Assembly (NCBI GenBank): GCA_037074705.1
Contig: CM073590.1
Coordinates: 131,831,600-131,895,599 of the forward strand
Direction: 5' to 3'
Length of the DNA: 64,000 nucleotides
Source of the DNA: Zhengitettix transpicula
Lineage: Eukaryota > Arthropoda > Insecta > Orthoptera > Tetrigidae
Each line of letters starts with the position of its first letter. Within the stretch, counting starts at the first letter, position 1. Shown piece after piece: positions 1-11,353 of this stretch. The notes under the pieces were generated by a model. It was not told the DNA's origin. It made no database searches and saw only the letters and a list, made by a program, of their open reading frames with translations. Both the position numbers and the translations under genes were made by a program.

Positions 1-308
1 AAAACTGCTATTACTTTCCAATATTTACGATGCAATACTTCCGTGAATGTTTTATTTTGTATTAATTCACAACTTTAACTGGTAATACATTAACAACGTC
101 TAGTCTCTGCTCAAGTTTTATTTGTTCTGTCCCTTGCAATGTTTTGCCGCCAACTGGTCTTTTTCCAAGCGCATACTCAGTTCGCTTGGCGCATTCTCCA
201 TTGTTAAACAAAAGAAAAACCCGCCTTCATTGTCGCCTTTACGCATTCGTACCGTTATCAATTTAATTACATTAAAAACAATTAATGGCCTGTTTAATTG
301 GCATTACA
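1..308 (-). mobile_element. LTR family A, partial, minus orientation
   Basis: The right end GGCCTGTTTAATTGGCATTACA is the reverse complement of the family A LTR start (TGTAATxxxAATTAxAGGCC) and matches the right end of the copy at 57361-58329 over roughly the last 100 bases. The left part runs off the window. TA-rich DNA follows immediately at 309. Confidence 0.6.
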
Positions 309-476
309 ATATATATTGTGGTAATTAAAAATATGTAATTATTTAATAAACAAAATTTTACGATTTTCATTATCGGTATATATAAGGATTGTCTACAAGA
401 ATATGGAGCCTATAATGCTTGCTTGCTAAAGTTGCATTGTTGCACAGGCAGCACTGGGACGGACAGAACTTGAGAT

Positions 477-584
477 ATTCAGAGTTGCGTGGACCATGAA
501 GGCGAAACGTTGTGTTTTGAGGAGGATGTAATTCAGAGTTGCTTGGACCAGGAAGGCGAAAGGTGTTTTTTGTGGAGTCACTAA
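477..584 (+). repeat. Imperfect 54-bp tandem repeat, two units
   Basis: The block ATTCAGAGTTGCxTGGACCA followed by GAAGGCGAAA starts at 477 and again at 531. The second halves of the units diverge. It lies between two LTR fragments and may belong to one of them. Confidence 0.55.
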
Positions 585-799
585 TTCATAGTTCCTGGCA
601 CCATATTTGAGCACGCATAATTAGGCAGCAGAGGCATCTTATATTAAAGTCCCGGGTTTTGGAATTACGAGTCGACAGTCTGAAGTATTTGTCTATTGTC
701 ATATTTATGCAATTATCAAAGTTTTTTTAAAAAACGTTATCAACAGTTAAGAGCAAAAAATACTTTGGGTCTGAAAACTACAACCTTCATTACATTCAG

Positions 800-1357
800 T
801 GAAATATGGCCTGTCTGTAATGTGTTTAACAAAACTCTACTGAGATCGAGGTCATACAAACAGATAAGGGTAAAGTAACAAAAAGAAATTAATTAATTGT
901 GAACTTAATTTGTAAATATAATTATCGTCAGATTTCTTATTTCAATAATTATTAAGTTAAGAATTTTTCGCATTGTAAGTTTTTAATCGTCATTTTGTAA
1001 CATTCTTTATTGGATGCCCGATAGTCGGCCCTGAAATTAAGCCGTGGCACATTACCAACTTGTAAAAAAATTTCCATTGTGATAAGAATTTGTTTTTATT
1101 AAATTAACTTTGTTTTATATTTTGAATTCTTGTTTTCCATTTAAACTTTTAATATGTTCATTTATAATCTAAATTAATGATTTGATTATTACATTTTGTG
1201 CTCCAACGTGAGGTTTATTTGAATTTAAAATCTACTTTTTATTTGATCATAGAAATTTGGCACCTCAATTGAATAATTAATCAAATTTTTTTGATCATTA
1301 CATTTTGGCGCCCAACGTGGGGCAAATTAAAATCAAATTGGTAAATTATTTGTGTTC
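800..1357 (+). mobile_element. LTR family A, 3' part, abutting a TA tract
   Basis: Similar to the 3' half of the LTR at 1384-2428: ATGGCCTGT, AATTATCGTCAGATTTC, and an AT-rich tail. Two successive ATTACA-TTTTG units follow, at 1188 and 1297. The second contains an exact 18-nt tRNA-Lys primer-site match (1306-1323). The 5' boundary is unclear and could lie near 334. The 3' end merges into a (TA)n tract at about 1359. Confidence 0.5.
1306..1323 (+). other. tRNA-Lys primer-binding-site motif
   Basis: TGGCGCCCAACGTGGGGC is complementary to the 3' end (with CCA) of animal tRNA-Lys(CTT), the primer used by several Ty3/Gypsy elements. It lies three bases after ATTACA, exactly where a PBS should follow an LTR. 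No internal retrotransposon region follows, only a TA tract. Confidence 0.7.
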
Positions 1358-1383
1358 ATATATATATATATATATATATATAT

Positions 1384-2425
1384 TGTAATATTAATTAGAG
1401 GCCATTAGAGTTTTGAAAATTGGAAATTTATGGTGGATTGTAATCGGCAAGAATATCAAAAGCAACAATACTCAGACAAGCCTACGTCGGCAACAAGCGT
1501 TCCTAAAACCGGAGTCTAACGGTGGGGGCAGTTGCGGGCAGATATCCATCCAGAAAGGTTGCAGGTTGAAATTGACAAAAAAAATAATTCGGACAGTAAT
1601 TCATCGAGTAAAAGTTTGGACAGAAATCCATCGAGTAAAGTTGCAGAAAAGTAACTTGATAAATCAAGCCGCAGTAAAAATTCAATAAGTAAAGAGACCG
1701 TCACGAATTTCACAGAGAAAGTTTTGGTAACAATCTGACTGACCATTAATTTAGAAGGAGTAGTCGTTCCAGTTGAGAGATACCAAAATTTTCGACAGTG
1801 TTTTGTAATCAATTTAAATTTAGTGAATTTATGGCCTGTTAAATGTGAAAAGTGTAAAGTGCGTCTGAGCCCAACACGTAAGCCTGGTACCAGCAGAGAT
1901 TGTGAGTAGAACGAAATTTAATAAAGTTTGTAAAAGTTAACTAAGGATCGAATCGTCAGATTTCGGTTTCACGTTTGTTTTATTGTTTAACTTTAATTTT
2001 GTAAAAAGAATTGGATTGTTTAATTTAAATGTAAAAAAGGTTGGTTCTTTATTTAGAAGGCCCAAATAAACGACCCTGAGAAGAGAGTTGAGGAAATCTC
2101 TAAAATAGTAAAAACTCAAATGTAAATAATCACGTCGAGAAATGTTGTAATTTTTACTTGGAATAAATTAATTGTTTTGTGAAGTTAAAATTTGGTAAAT
2201 TATTTGAATTCTTTTCGTTTAAATTTAAATAAAATAAAATCAATTGGTAAATTCTGTTAATATTCAATTCATTACATTTTGGCAATTCATCTAATTCAAT
2301 AATTGTCTTTTAATTATTACATTTGACGCCTCAACGTGGGCCAAAGTCAAATTATTATTTTGTATTTATTACATTTTGGTGCCTCAACGTGGGCTCATTA
2401 ATTTATAATTTGTCTTCTATACATT

Positions 2426-2428
<3 letters not shown>
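1384..2428 (+). mobile_element. Solo LTR, family A
   Basis: Starts TGTAATATTAATTAGAGGCC and ends ATACATTACA, both ends flanked by (TA)n. It is homologous to the copies at 51354-52376 and 57361-58329, sharing the ATGGCCT box, a TCGTCAGATTTC box, and the CCTGAGAAGAGAG box near 2075. Three ATTACA ends, each followed by PBS-like sequence, occur within its last 160 bases (2271, 2316, 2368), then a final ATTACA at 2423. No gag/pol/env sequence lies between it and the neighbouring LTRs. Confidence 0.7.

Positions 2429-2460
<32 letters not shown>
2429..2460. repeat. (TA)16 microsatellite between two LTRs
   Basis: A pure alternating AT tract lies exactly between the ATTACA end of one LTR and the TGTAAT end of the next. 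Similar tracts lie at 1359-1383 and 3904-3951. It is probably the original landing site, since expanded. Confidence 0.85.
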
Positions 2461-2463
<3 letters not shown>

Positions 2464-3900
2464 AATAACCACACAAGGTATAAATAAAAATATATATAAT
2501 TTTTTGATTTTAACAAACAAATTTTATTAACACAAGCGGAATTTACAATTGATTTTATATTCTACTATTATAATAAGAAACTCTTGCTCTCATGGGTCTC
2601 TACTGGGTTTGACAACGGACAGAATCGAACTATTAACAAGACCCAACATTTAAGTTTTAAATTAAACAAAAGTATTTACTAAATTTATGAACTTAACCTA
2701 TAGATTGCTTCTAACTTTATTATCAAAAGAAGAGAACGACATCTGACTGTTATCCTTTAATAACGTTTACATCTGGTAATATTATGCATTCCAACTTACG
2801 GTTTCTCAGGTTTACTTCGACTCGTTCTTAAGACACTCACTTTATAGCCTTGACATTCACTCACTGACTCTAACACAATATCACTGGTTCGCCGTGACAC
2901 TCCTTGACGTCATTTGCTGCATCCAGGTCGCCTACCATCAAGACAGGTCAAATTCTCCTACTCATACAGATAGAGCTTCTGTATTTTAAAAATGTTTATA
3001 GCTGTTATGGTTTTGCTGACTGATGCTGACTGTCGCTGACTGACTAACTGTCGAGGTTCACCGAACCCCTCTCCTACGCTGACTCTCGCTGACCGTCTCT
3101 CGTTCCTCTCCCACGCTAACTGTCTAACTGTCTCTTCGATGCGTCCTCCGCCTCTCTCCCATGCTAACTGTCTCTATCTCCTCTCCCACGCTAACTGTCA
3201 CACAATAGGTTATTTCCCCTATATATACCCCTAGCCTCCTTGTTTTTCTCTTGATGCAAAGTTTCGTCACAACGGCGCGGTGACAGAATCCCATTACTGA
3301 AATTTACTTCCCGGCCGCTGGAGTCCTTCCGCCTTCCGAAGCCCGACAATCGCGACAGGTCCAATTTGTCTTTGGACCTCTCCGCTCACAAGTGCGCGAT
3401 ACTAATTTCTCCAGATCCTATGTCAACAAGTGCCTTGACCCTCATCATCCCAAGTAATTGCGCCATTTGACAATCTTGCAGCTGCAGTATTTAACCCCCG
3501 CAATTACTCAGGACTTGTCGGCCTCACCCGGCTCGCACAAAATCTTTTCTTGCAAGTCCTAAGCAACTACGCCACTTGTCAGGTCATTCGTCAGAGACAA
3601 TAGCCTGCTCTAACATAGCCACTTTGGGGCCATCTGCTCGCCCACGTTCAGCGTTACGAATTCTTCACGCCGTTCCCCAAATCAATAAGTTACTGGACCC
3701 GCAATCACTCTTTAGACCTAATTGCCACACTGTCACACTGTCTCTACAAATTACGGCTTCCTCTCTGCCGCTCACCAGCACTCATCCTAGATAAATGTCT
3801 TACCGCTCCGTCTTGTCACCTCGTGACGGTTACTTTTCCCACGCATTCTCTTTACGACATGTGCGCTGTTTTTAATCCAATGCATTATATTAAATGCATT

Positions 3901-3903
<3 letters not shown>
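2461..3903 (-). mobile_element. Solo LTR of a second family, minus orientation
   Basis: The ends are TGTAATAACC and AATGCATTACA, flanked on both sides by (TA)n. The body is unrelated to family A and much more GC-rich. On the minus strand a TATATATA box with GGGG on both sides lies near 3216-3231, a plausible LTR promoter, with AATAAA-like sequence toward the 2500s. Bases 3000-3200 contain a degenerate repeat of the phrase CTCTCCCACGCTAACTGTC. Only one copy is seen, so the LTR call rests on ends, target context and promoter-like layout. Confidence 0.5.
3080..3200. repeat. Degenerate short tandem repeat inside the LTR
   Basis: The phrase CTCTCCCA(C/T)GCTAACTGTC recurs three times, with related CTGACTGTCGCTGACTGACT upstream from about 3020. 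It lies on the downstream side of the putative minus-strand TATA box, so it would be transcribed R/U5 sequence if the LTR call is right. Confidence 0.6.

Positions 3904-3951
<48 letters not shown>
3904..3951. repeat. (TA)24 microsatellite
   Basis: A pure TA tract directly beside the ATTACA end of the LTR at 2461-3903. It is the right flank of the LTR cluster. Confidence 0.9.
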
Positions 3952-3956
<5 letters not shown>

Positions 3957-6071
3957 CGTGTCTTAGCTACTGCTTGCTTCTGATGCGGAAGAGGGAACAA
4001 CTATATGTGTATTAGAAAAATAATGGGATTATTCGTTTAATCTGGCTATTAGTTATAATTATGAGGAAGATTAAAAATCAGGTTCCTAAAACATTAACAG
4101 GCACTGGAAATATTTGTTCACAGTAGTAGTTTATTGAACAAATTCTGTGTTGCAGTGGAAGCACAGGGTATTGACAGGTCGAAATACAGATCTGTGATAA
4201 CCTGTTAGCGGGCAAGGGCGACCTCTAACACTGGCTTTGTGGCGACGCAACCTTACCAAAGGTGAACTTCTTCGTTCGTATGGCATCCCAGGTCAAACAC
4301 TATAAAGTTGCTGAGTTACTGTTGGCAGTAGATTATTACTAATGCTTATATTAACCACGATATAATTAAAATTAACACACAATCTAAAAATGTTCAAACA
4401 TATAATTTAAAAATATACAATACAAGTGTAATGCAATTTAAATTAAAAGAATTTTAATTAATAAATAAAACAACAGACAGCAAATTGCACTTCAATGACT
4501 GCCTATTATCACTTAATAATCTTTATTCTTTTCTCTTATCCAATTCATTTTCAAAATGATCATATTCCGAATCTAAATTTATTATAAAAATTGCTGGCTC
4601 TTCACCAAAATCAATTGTTATCTGGCTTTTGATTCGCCGTTGGATCTCTAGAAGACCTTCCCTCGCTTTTAATTTTTCTGTCGCAGTTAATAGGATTCTA
4701 TCAACATACACTCCAACAAGAAAATGTGGGTTTTAAAACAGCTTTTCTTTCCGTTTTTTTCATGGAGGACAGAATTCCTAACGCAAAATTTTCTCCAAAT
4801 TCTTCCATACATTTTTCTAGTCTACACTATTCTTTCATAATCATCCCAGAATAAGATCGGCAGCCTGACGGGCAATTAATGAAATATTAGGTTTTCAAAA
4901 TAGTTCTGATATCTTTTACTTCATCCCATTCTGCTTTGCTAAAGTTCTAGGTCTTGCGAGCAAGCAGCAGCTACTTGGTCTGAGCAGTCTTTTAAAAAAA
5001 TGAAGATGATCAAGCATGTAGAACCCCATGTCGTTACTTCGTAATTTTATCACAACCTGTGTATTTTTCCATAATATTTTTATTATTTGTTCATTAATCC
5101 ATCTGAAATTTCCAATTGAAGAGCTCAATCCCACACCTCATTAGTTGAATCTTTGTATTATCATTAGTCCGTGCTGGAAATATTAGGGAAAGATCGCTGT
5201 TGCGACATGTTTGCATTCATTTCTTCGATATCTTAAGTTCCTTCATATTATTTATACCTGGGAAATATTTTTATGATTGCCAAATTTATTTACATCGCCT
5301 GTCATTATCTTCACAAATACTTCACTTGTTTTTCATCAACTTCTAATTTGTTTTAAATTTCGTTAATTTGATTTTTCATAATTAAAGAGTTATGCCGATT
5401 TTTTATTTTATATTTCTCGTTTTCTCATCCAAAACTTGTCCATTTAAAAGTAACTTTTTTCTGAGTAATTAACATTTTAAAGTTTGTCTTAGATTCATGC
5501 GAGTAGACTCTGCTGTGTTTCTTACTTAAGGACGTACAGCACCCTGTCCTGTCTATATACCAATCTTCTGAGCCATTTCGCCAGCAATCCTTTATTATTA
5601 AATGGGAACGTAGTGAGTGGTGTCATACTCGTGCAAACATCTCAACAAGTCCCTCACGGAAAGTATTACTATCTATAGTGACTGTAATCATGATGATGCA
5701 AAATATAAAAGAAATATATCGGAGTATTAAAAATGTTCGTGCTCCTGCTCCAAGTATAAATCCGTCACCCCAAAGCCTTGGTTATGAACGATATATCAGA
5801 ATGTGCGAACCCAATAAACAGTAGACCTGACTTACTTCGCAGTAGTAATCCAAATATAATACTATATATTAACGTCTGTATTTTTAAAAAAATACCATAA
5901 AGGAACAAAAATAAGTTTATGAATTACGAGTGCTGGTTTTAAAGTAAGTACCGTTTTATATTTCAGTGCTGCAGTTGTGATTTTTAGCATTAGGAAATCC
6001 CGACGCGGCTCTGAAGCATCGCCACTTTCAGCTTTCCTTTTGTTAGAGCATTTCAAATTGTTCAAACAATT
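3952..6071. other. AT-rich stretch without recognised genes
   Basis: No host gene or named repeat recognised. A 62-codon minus frame (4523-4711) includes a VYVDRILLT-like stretch faintly like a retrotransposon RT, but nothing around it supports that. A GC-richer patch at 4190-4290 is unexplained. Confidence 0.4.
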
Positions 6072-6625
6072 GAACGGCCAGCCGACTGTGAAGTCAGATC
6101 AGTGAATCGTTTCTTGAATGCGAGGGATGTTACGCCAGCAAATGGTCAGAAAATGTGTACGGGAAAGTAATGGTGAGGAAGTGGATTAGATAGCTTAACA
6201 AAGGTTGTAAAAGCCACGGCGCGGGAGACCGTCTGCGATCACGGATGATTTGATGTAAGCTGTGGGAGGAAACATTGGCCTGGACAGAGGATTCTCCATA
6301 TCGGTTTTGTTTTCGCATTTCCCACAGATTTCAAGGTCAGTCCTCTACAACATTGTAACGGAATGCTTAGAATATTGAAAATTGTGCTTAGGATGGGTGA
6401 CAAAAAATCTTACTGATTAATGAACAATTCGCCCACACTCCCTTCAGTCAGGATTTGGCGCCAAGCGTTTTTTTTTCATATTAAGAAATTCATTGATGGA
6501 AAACATTTCAACGGCGATGTGAAAAGAGAAGTGCAAACTTGACTTTCATCACAGGCGGCATCCATAAACTGATTTTCCTGTTATGACAAGTGTCTGAATA
6601 ACGGCGGTGACTATGTGGAGAAGTA
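6072..6625 (+). pseudogene. Mariner transposase pseudogene with central deletion
   Basis: The + strand, with frameshifts and stops, reads as an irritans/mellifera-like mariner transposase. The N-terminal part reads CEVRSVNRFLNARDVTPA, then VYGKVMVRKWIR, then RRGRPSAITDDLM, then HFPQISRSVLYNIVTECLEY and LGWVTKNLTD. It jumps directly to the C-terminal SQDLAPSVFF, then KKFIDGKHFNGD-like and YDKCLNNGGDYVEK sequence. The catalytic middle (GDE and HDNA regions) is missing, and the last catalytic position, usually LAPSD, reads LAPSV. It is clearly dead. Terminal inverted repeats were not identified. Confidence 0.82.
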
Positions 6626-6969
6626 ATGTGAAGTGATGATTAATAATAAAATATCAGGAAAATAATGTTCTGTTACTTTTAAAATAAATATCGGTAGTTA
6701 CTTTAAAAACTGCCTTCGTTATACATGTTGTGATCCATACGTAGATTTTCACCTTATTATAACTGATGAATATTACTGAACTTATAAAATATCTACCCTA
6801 CATGACAGGTATGAAAATACTAATGAAAATGTATTGTGATGTAATGTAAAAATTAATAATTATATGTTGAATGTAAAATGATGTAAGTTTGACTAACGCT
6901 TTTTTAAAAAACAGATGATTATGGCAAACGCCGAAAGCTCCTTTGGTTTAAAAATTTAAGAAAATAAAT

Positions 6970-7057
6970 TCCCCCCTTTCAAATCCCTTCCTATGCTATT
7001 AAAGGGGAGTTGCCACCATTTGGATTACCCTAATGTAGTCTGTTACCCTAAAAAAAT
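6970..7057 (+). mobile_element. Retroposon family E, 3' end fragment
   Basis: Shows the common 3' block: CCTTTCAAATCCCTTCCTATGC, GTTGCCACCAT, GGATTACCCT, then TGTTACCCTAAAAAAAT. It is heavily 5' truncated, as LINE/SINE copies often are. Other copies lie at 10768, 11230, 17335, 18563, 25315, 25907, 44641 and 49400. Confidence 0.75.
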
Positions 7058-8340
7058 AATTGTCACTTGACAGTGTGTTTTATAACAACTTAAATCTTTC
7101 AATTCTCCTTTTATCCCCTACTTTAATTCAGATAAACCTGCAATGTACATAATATCCCTCACTCTGTTAATCCTCCTCTTCCTCACTTCTGTTTTCTTGC
7201 ATTGATCGGAACTTTTATCTCATCGATCAATTTACTGCCTTGCCCATCGCCAATTAAATTTATTAGAAATTATTATCAAATTACAATCATAATTTTCATG
7301 ATATTATGGGGAATTCCTACATGTATTGTAAAAAAATATTGCTTGTAGTTTTTAGTCATTTGTTTCACTATGACGTCACACAAGTAATCTTATTGCATTT
7401 ACATAGGAAACAGTCCCTAAAGCTGATCGGAAGATTTACGTAAACTTAGGAATTTTAATAACAACTACATAATTTCACACACATTAGTTTATTAGAAAAA
7501 ATGGAAGATTTATTTCAAATATGAACGTAACTGAAAATTATGAATGGTTTTATAAATAGCTACTTCGGTTTTTATTCATATAAAACAATAAGGTTCTTTT
7601 TCTCAAAGTCAATTCATATTGACTCTTAAAACCAGAAAATAACATTTTTTAAAAAACGGCGAATAAGTGGCTGAATTCAAGGATTATTTATGTTTTTGAA
7701 AAGTTTCTAACACACTGCTCTCGTCTTCTAGCACAGCTCACGCCCGAAATGATTGAAGTTCAGAAAGTATCCTCAGCACACAAATGGTCGAGTACTGCCC
7801 CACATAGCTTAAAGTTTCAGAACAAGAAAACCAGGCTGCGTCTCTGCATCGCAATCGTTCAGATCAGCGAACATGATAAAGCTTGAACCCAAGAAACGGC
7901 AATTTACAGAATAGTCCGCCTCTGCGAACACGATCACTACAGAAACAGCCTCGGGTCCGTTCAGCCCACGAAGAAAAATTCTGCAACTGGCAACCTGCGA
8001 CTAAAAACCGTATTGAAGTACTAGTATTGCCGCTTCAGTTATATTAACGTAATACGATATCATCGCGTTCTATCAATTCGAATAACTATCACTGTGGTTT
8101 TATAATGGTTTGCGTCGGCTGTGACGGACGTGATCATCCACAGGAAAATCTCAACAACAGACTAACTTCATGATTCCAATTTCACATGGCAAATATGCCA
8201 TTCAAAATGCCCGATAGTCGTTGCACGAATGACCTCTGTATATTTCAATAATACAAAAAATTTAGTTACCAACCTTAAATACTTATTTACTTATTATTAC
8301 AATTTTAATAAATTTAAGAATACTCTAATAACCAATATAT
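7058..8340. other. Unassigned intergenic sequence
   Basis: AT-rich, with a GC-richer patch at 7720-8230. No open frame of note. A TGCCCGATAGTCG word at 8210 is also found at 1013, but the flanks do not align convincingly. Confidence 0.35.
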
Positions 8341-8905
8341 ACAGGGTGTTCGAAACTTTTCCTTTCCATGTTTAGGACTTGTAGACGGGACTGAGTAAAT
8401 CGTGTTATGAATAGGAACTCTTGTCCGGAAACGTACGTTTCCGTGCTACAACCATTTCAAGACAGGTTTTTAGCGTGACCACTTTTGCTTATTTACTGTA
8501 ATTAGGCGTGGTACAGTACATTACTTTCTTACAACGCAACTCGTTATGTAATAATACCAAAAAAACAAAAATAATTCATCAATCGTTTTACAGAAACACT
8601 TTTTAATCTGTTTTTGTCTTCTTCAAAGGACGGCTACTACTACTCCGGTTCGATGTGACGACCAGCAACGACACTGAACACATTGTAAATACGGATGACG
8701 TTCTGGTAAAGTCCTCCTTCACTCCTCGTGTTTTCACTGTTTTAGTACAGGAGTCTCGTAAATCAAACTATTCATACCACCCCATAGAAAAAGTTCAATG
8801 TAGTTAAATCCGGTGATCGGACTATCCATTTGTCCGAATCGTCAAGTAAAAAGTGAGGGGTCCTCCGTTGTCTTGATGGACGCTCAACGGCACAGAATCA
8901 AAAAA
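8341..8905 (-). pseudogene. DDE transposase remnant (mariner superfamily)
   Basis: The minus strand near 8830-8770 reads RSPDLTTLNFF then a YGG/WG step, matching the RSPDLTPLDFFLWG block of a widespread insect mariner-like transposase group. Downstream on the minus strand are a VYKSxTWKGKVSNTLY-like tail and the terminus ACAGGGTGTTCGAAAC at 8341, a typical end for these elements. Many stops and frameshifts. The opposite terminus was not found. Confidence 0.65.
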
Positions 8906-9269
8906 TACTTCATATACTTGTTGTAGGGAGATCAATTACATGAGATCAGTTAGATTTGGTTAAAAAATGTACAGCACAATCACATGACCGTTTTGAAATT
9001 GTTGTAGCATGGAAACGATGTCTCCGTCATGAGTTCCTATTCAAAACACGATCTCCGCCGTCCTCTCAAGTCTTACAAGATTGTAAGGGGAATTCTCAAG
9101 CACCGAGTGTGTGTATATTTTACAATGAATGTAAAGTGGCAGATGTATTGGGAAAGAATAGTGTAGATAGCTTGAGGAATGACCCTGTGAACACATGGCA
9201 CAGAAAATGAGAATGGTTGGTCAATTGTTGAAGGAAGTTCTACAGTGGAAGAATAAAAGTGACTAAGAA

Positions 9270-9385
9270 AAAGGTTAATTGATAGGTGGGACAACGGCAT
9301 GAAAAATGTGGCAGGAACATATTGGACGAAATTAGACCATTTAAGAGGACAATAGAGAAATATGTGTGAGCAAAACATAGGTTAA
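9270..9385 (+). pseudogene. Non-LTR retrotransposon C-terminal scrap
   Basis: The + strand reads DRWDNGMKNVAGTYWTKL, like the RWDDDIKxVAGxxWxxxA block at the end of many insect RTE-like reverse transcriptase ORFs. Only about 35 residues are left, and a stop follows. A 101-codon minus-strand frame overlapping it is a shadow. Confidence 0.5.
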
Positions 9386-9389
9386 ATGA

Positions 9390-10767
9390 AAGAGTAAATA
9401 CGTTATTAAATAGGCTAGAGCCTGAATAAATAAAACAAAGTCAATTAAGAAAGAGATAACATTCGATTGGAAGTTAACAAACATGAAATTTAATATCGAT
9501 AAGTTACTTACCAATGCTGTGTACAACTTTGCTTCAATGAAATTTTCCAAAACAATGCGCGATTTGCTTGACAGTTGTGTAAAAAAGAAAATAGTTTATT
9601 ATCAGCTTAAAATAGGGTATCTACGCAAATTACAAATTTAAGGTCAATGGAAATTTTTCTGCTGTTAAGGAACCGTAATTTTTTTAACGTTTCTGTTGTA
9701 ATGTAAGTAGCCGATGATTTCTCAAATAAAAAGAGATAGAGTTAATCAAAATGAGACAACTACAATCTTAAATAAACGATGACTGGTCAATTTGCAGTAC
9801 TTACTACACAGACTTCGCGAACACTTCTACTTCCCATAAAACGTATTTTAGATTACCTGCAATATCTGTTCTTGCAGTAATGAACGTCTTACGCAGCTGT
9901 ATGTGATATTAATTATTGTTTAATAGAAAATGTTCATTTATTTGACTCTATTAACCCCAATAGAGCCAATTGCTTTCTAAAATAATTCTAATAAAATAAA
10001 AATAAATTATTTATTGATTTTTGTCAGTTGAGTATTTAATTACACGCTTTATCCTTGAACCTTTTTCATACAAATAACGAAAACATTTTAAAGTGGCATA
10101 AAAATATAGTTTTGTACGTTCACGATTTAAGTGATCTCATTGTAAAATGGACTGTCATGAAGTGAAATTACTAGAAATTATAGCAGGCGGACGTAAGGAT
10201 GAGGCCAAAGTTCCTCGGGAAAGTTGAACCTTTGATCCCGTGGTTATATGACGTTGAATAACATTAACATTTCTGTTCATTTTATTATTATGGCGTTATA
10301 ACTGTATTAAACATTGTGTTATGAAAGTATGTTGTCTGCAGGGTTGAAAGTGTACTATAAATAAAGTTTTCAATGGAGGAGTGTAAATTTAAAGAGCGTT
10401 TGACAATTAAAGTGTATAAAATGAATGATTTTTCGAGGATCTGATTGCTTAAGCATTACCTTACTTAATAATCCATAACTGGCCTAAGAAGCTTCTTAAT
10501 TTACTTTTTCTCGAGTGTATTTTTAAAAACCGTTATTAAAACCAATAATAGATTGTGAAAATGTTTATCGAGAATGCAGCTGAACCGATTTAAACTGAAA
10601 TATACCACACAAGAGTAAGGAGATTTATATTTACGTTTTGTTAGACAGATATTAAAATAATTAATTTTTGAATCCGATCTTAAATTAAATTGATAGTTAT
10701 GTTACATAGAGAGAAAAAGAATGTTGCCCCAATATTATCAGGTTATTCTGAAGAATTGTATTTTGAG
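9390..10767. other. AT-rich stretch, nothing recognised
   Basis: No coding, RNA or repeat signature I can support. Confidence 0.4.
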
Positions 10768-11229
10768 ATTTTTTTTGAGGTGTAGGTATGTATAGGGTAA
10801 TCCACATAGTGGATAGGAAGCATAGGAACGGATTTGAAAAGGGGGAATGCGGAAGGGTAGAGGAAGGTAGCCAAGGGTTCACTATGGACTCCGGACTATG
10901 GTTTAAGGATCCTACCCGGCAATTCGCCTAGAAGTGATGCAGGGAAGTCCCTAGAAAAATCTGCATCAGGTAGGTTGGGAGAGGGGTTAACTGTGGGGTC
11001 GCAGCATTCCCCTCTCTGTGCCTTGACCAGTTTAGGAGGCAGCTGGCCGACTATTCCAATAGGAATTTGAATCTTACCGTATGCCCAAAGTCTGCGACCC
11101 CGGAACATACACCTCTCAAAACAGGCCGAGGTGCCACGGCATGTGGGAACCTTGGTTCAAAAAACAGTGAGATGTGAAGGCATCCCCAAAGGTAGCCTCC
11201 GCCAGAGCTCTCGGGGTGTCTTTAATAGT
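10768..11229 (-). mobile_element. Retroposon family E, longest copy
   Basis: Read on the minus strand, it runs from the GGCGGAGGCTACC block through GGTTCCCACATGCCGTGGCA, CGGGGTCGCAGAC and GGGCATACGGTAAG. It continues through ATTGGAATAGTCGGCCAGCT and CCTACCTGATGCAG to the shared 3' end with an A-rich tail. At about 460 bp it is the best template for the family. The frame IPIGIVGQLPPKLVKAQRGE is open here and in the copy at 25907. No tRNA A/B boxes were seen, so it may be the 3' part of a LINE or a non-tRNA SINE. Confidence 0.75.
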
Positions 11230-11353
11230 TTTTTTTAAGGTGTAGAGAGGGTATGTATAGGGTAATCCACATAGTGACAACTCCCCTCTAATAGCATAAA
11301 AAAAGGATTTGAAAGGGGGGATACGGAAATATAGAGGAAGGTAGCCAAGGGAT
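11230..11353 (-). mobile_element. Retroposon family E, second 5'-truncated copy
   Basis: Directly abuts the previous copy in the same orientation. It carries only the 3' 120 bases (tail, TATAGGGTAATCCACATAGTG, AACTCCCCTCTAATAGCAT, GAGGAAGGTAGCCAAGGG), giving a head-to-tail pair. Confidence 0.75.

Noticed and set aside
1359..3951. CRISPR-like or satellite array
   Set aside because: The regular units are TA microsatellites and LTR ends, not spaced direct repeats.
4523..4711. Copia-like RT fragment from a VYVDRILLT stretch (minus)
   Set aside because: Only nine residues resemble the box, the Asp-Asp pair is absent, and nothing flanking matches RT.
9073..9378. 101-codon minus-strand frame as a protein gene
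   Set aside because: It is the shadow of an RTE-like C-terminal scrap on the + strand.
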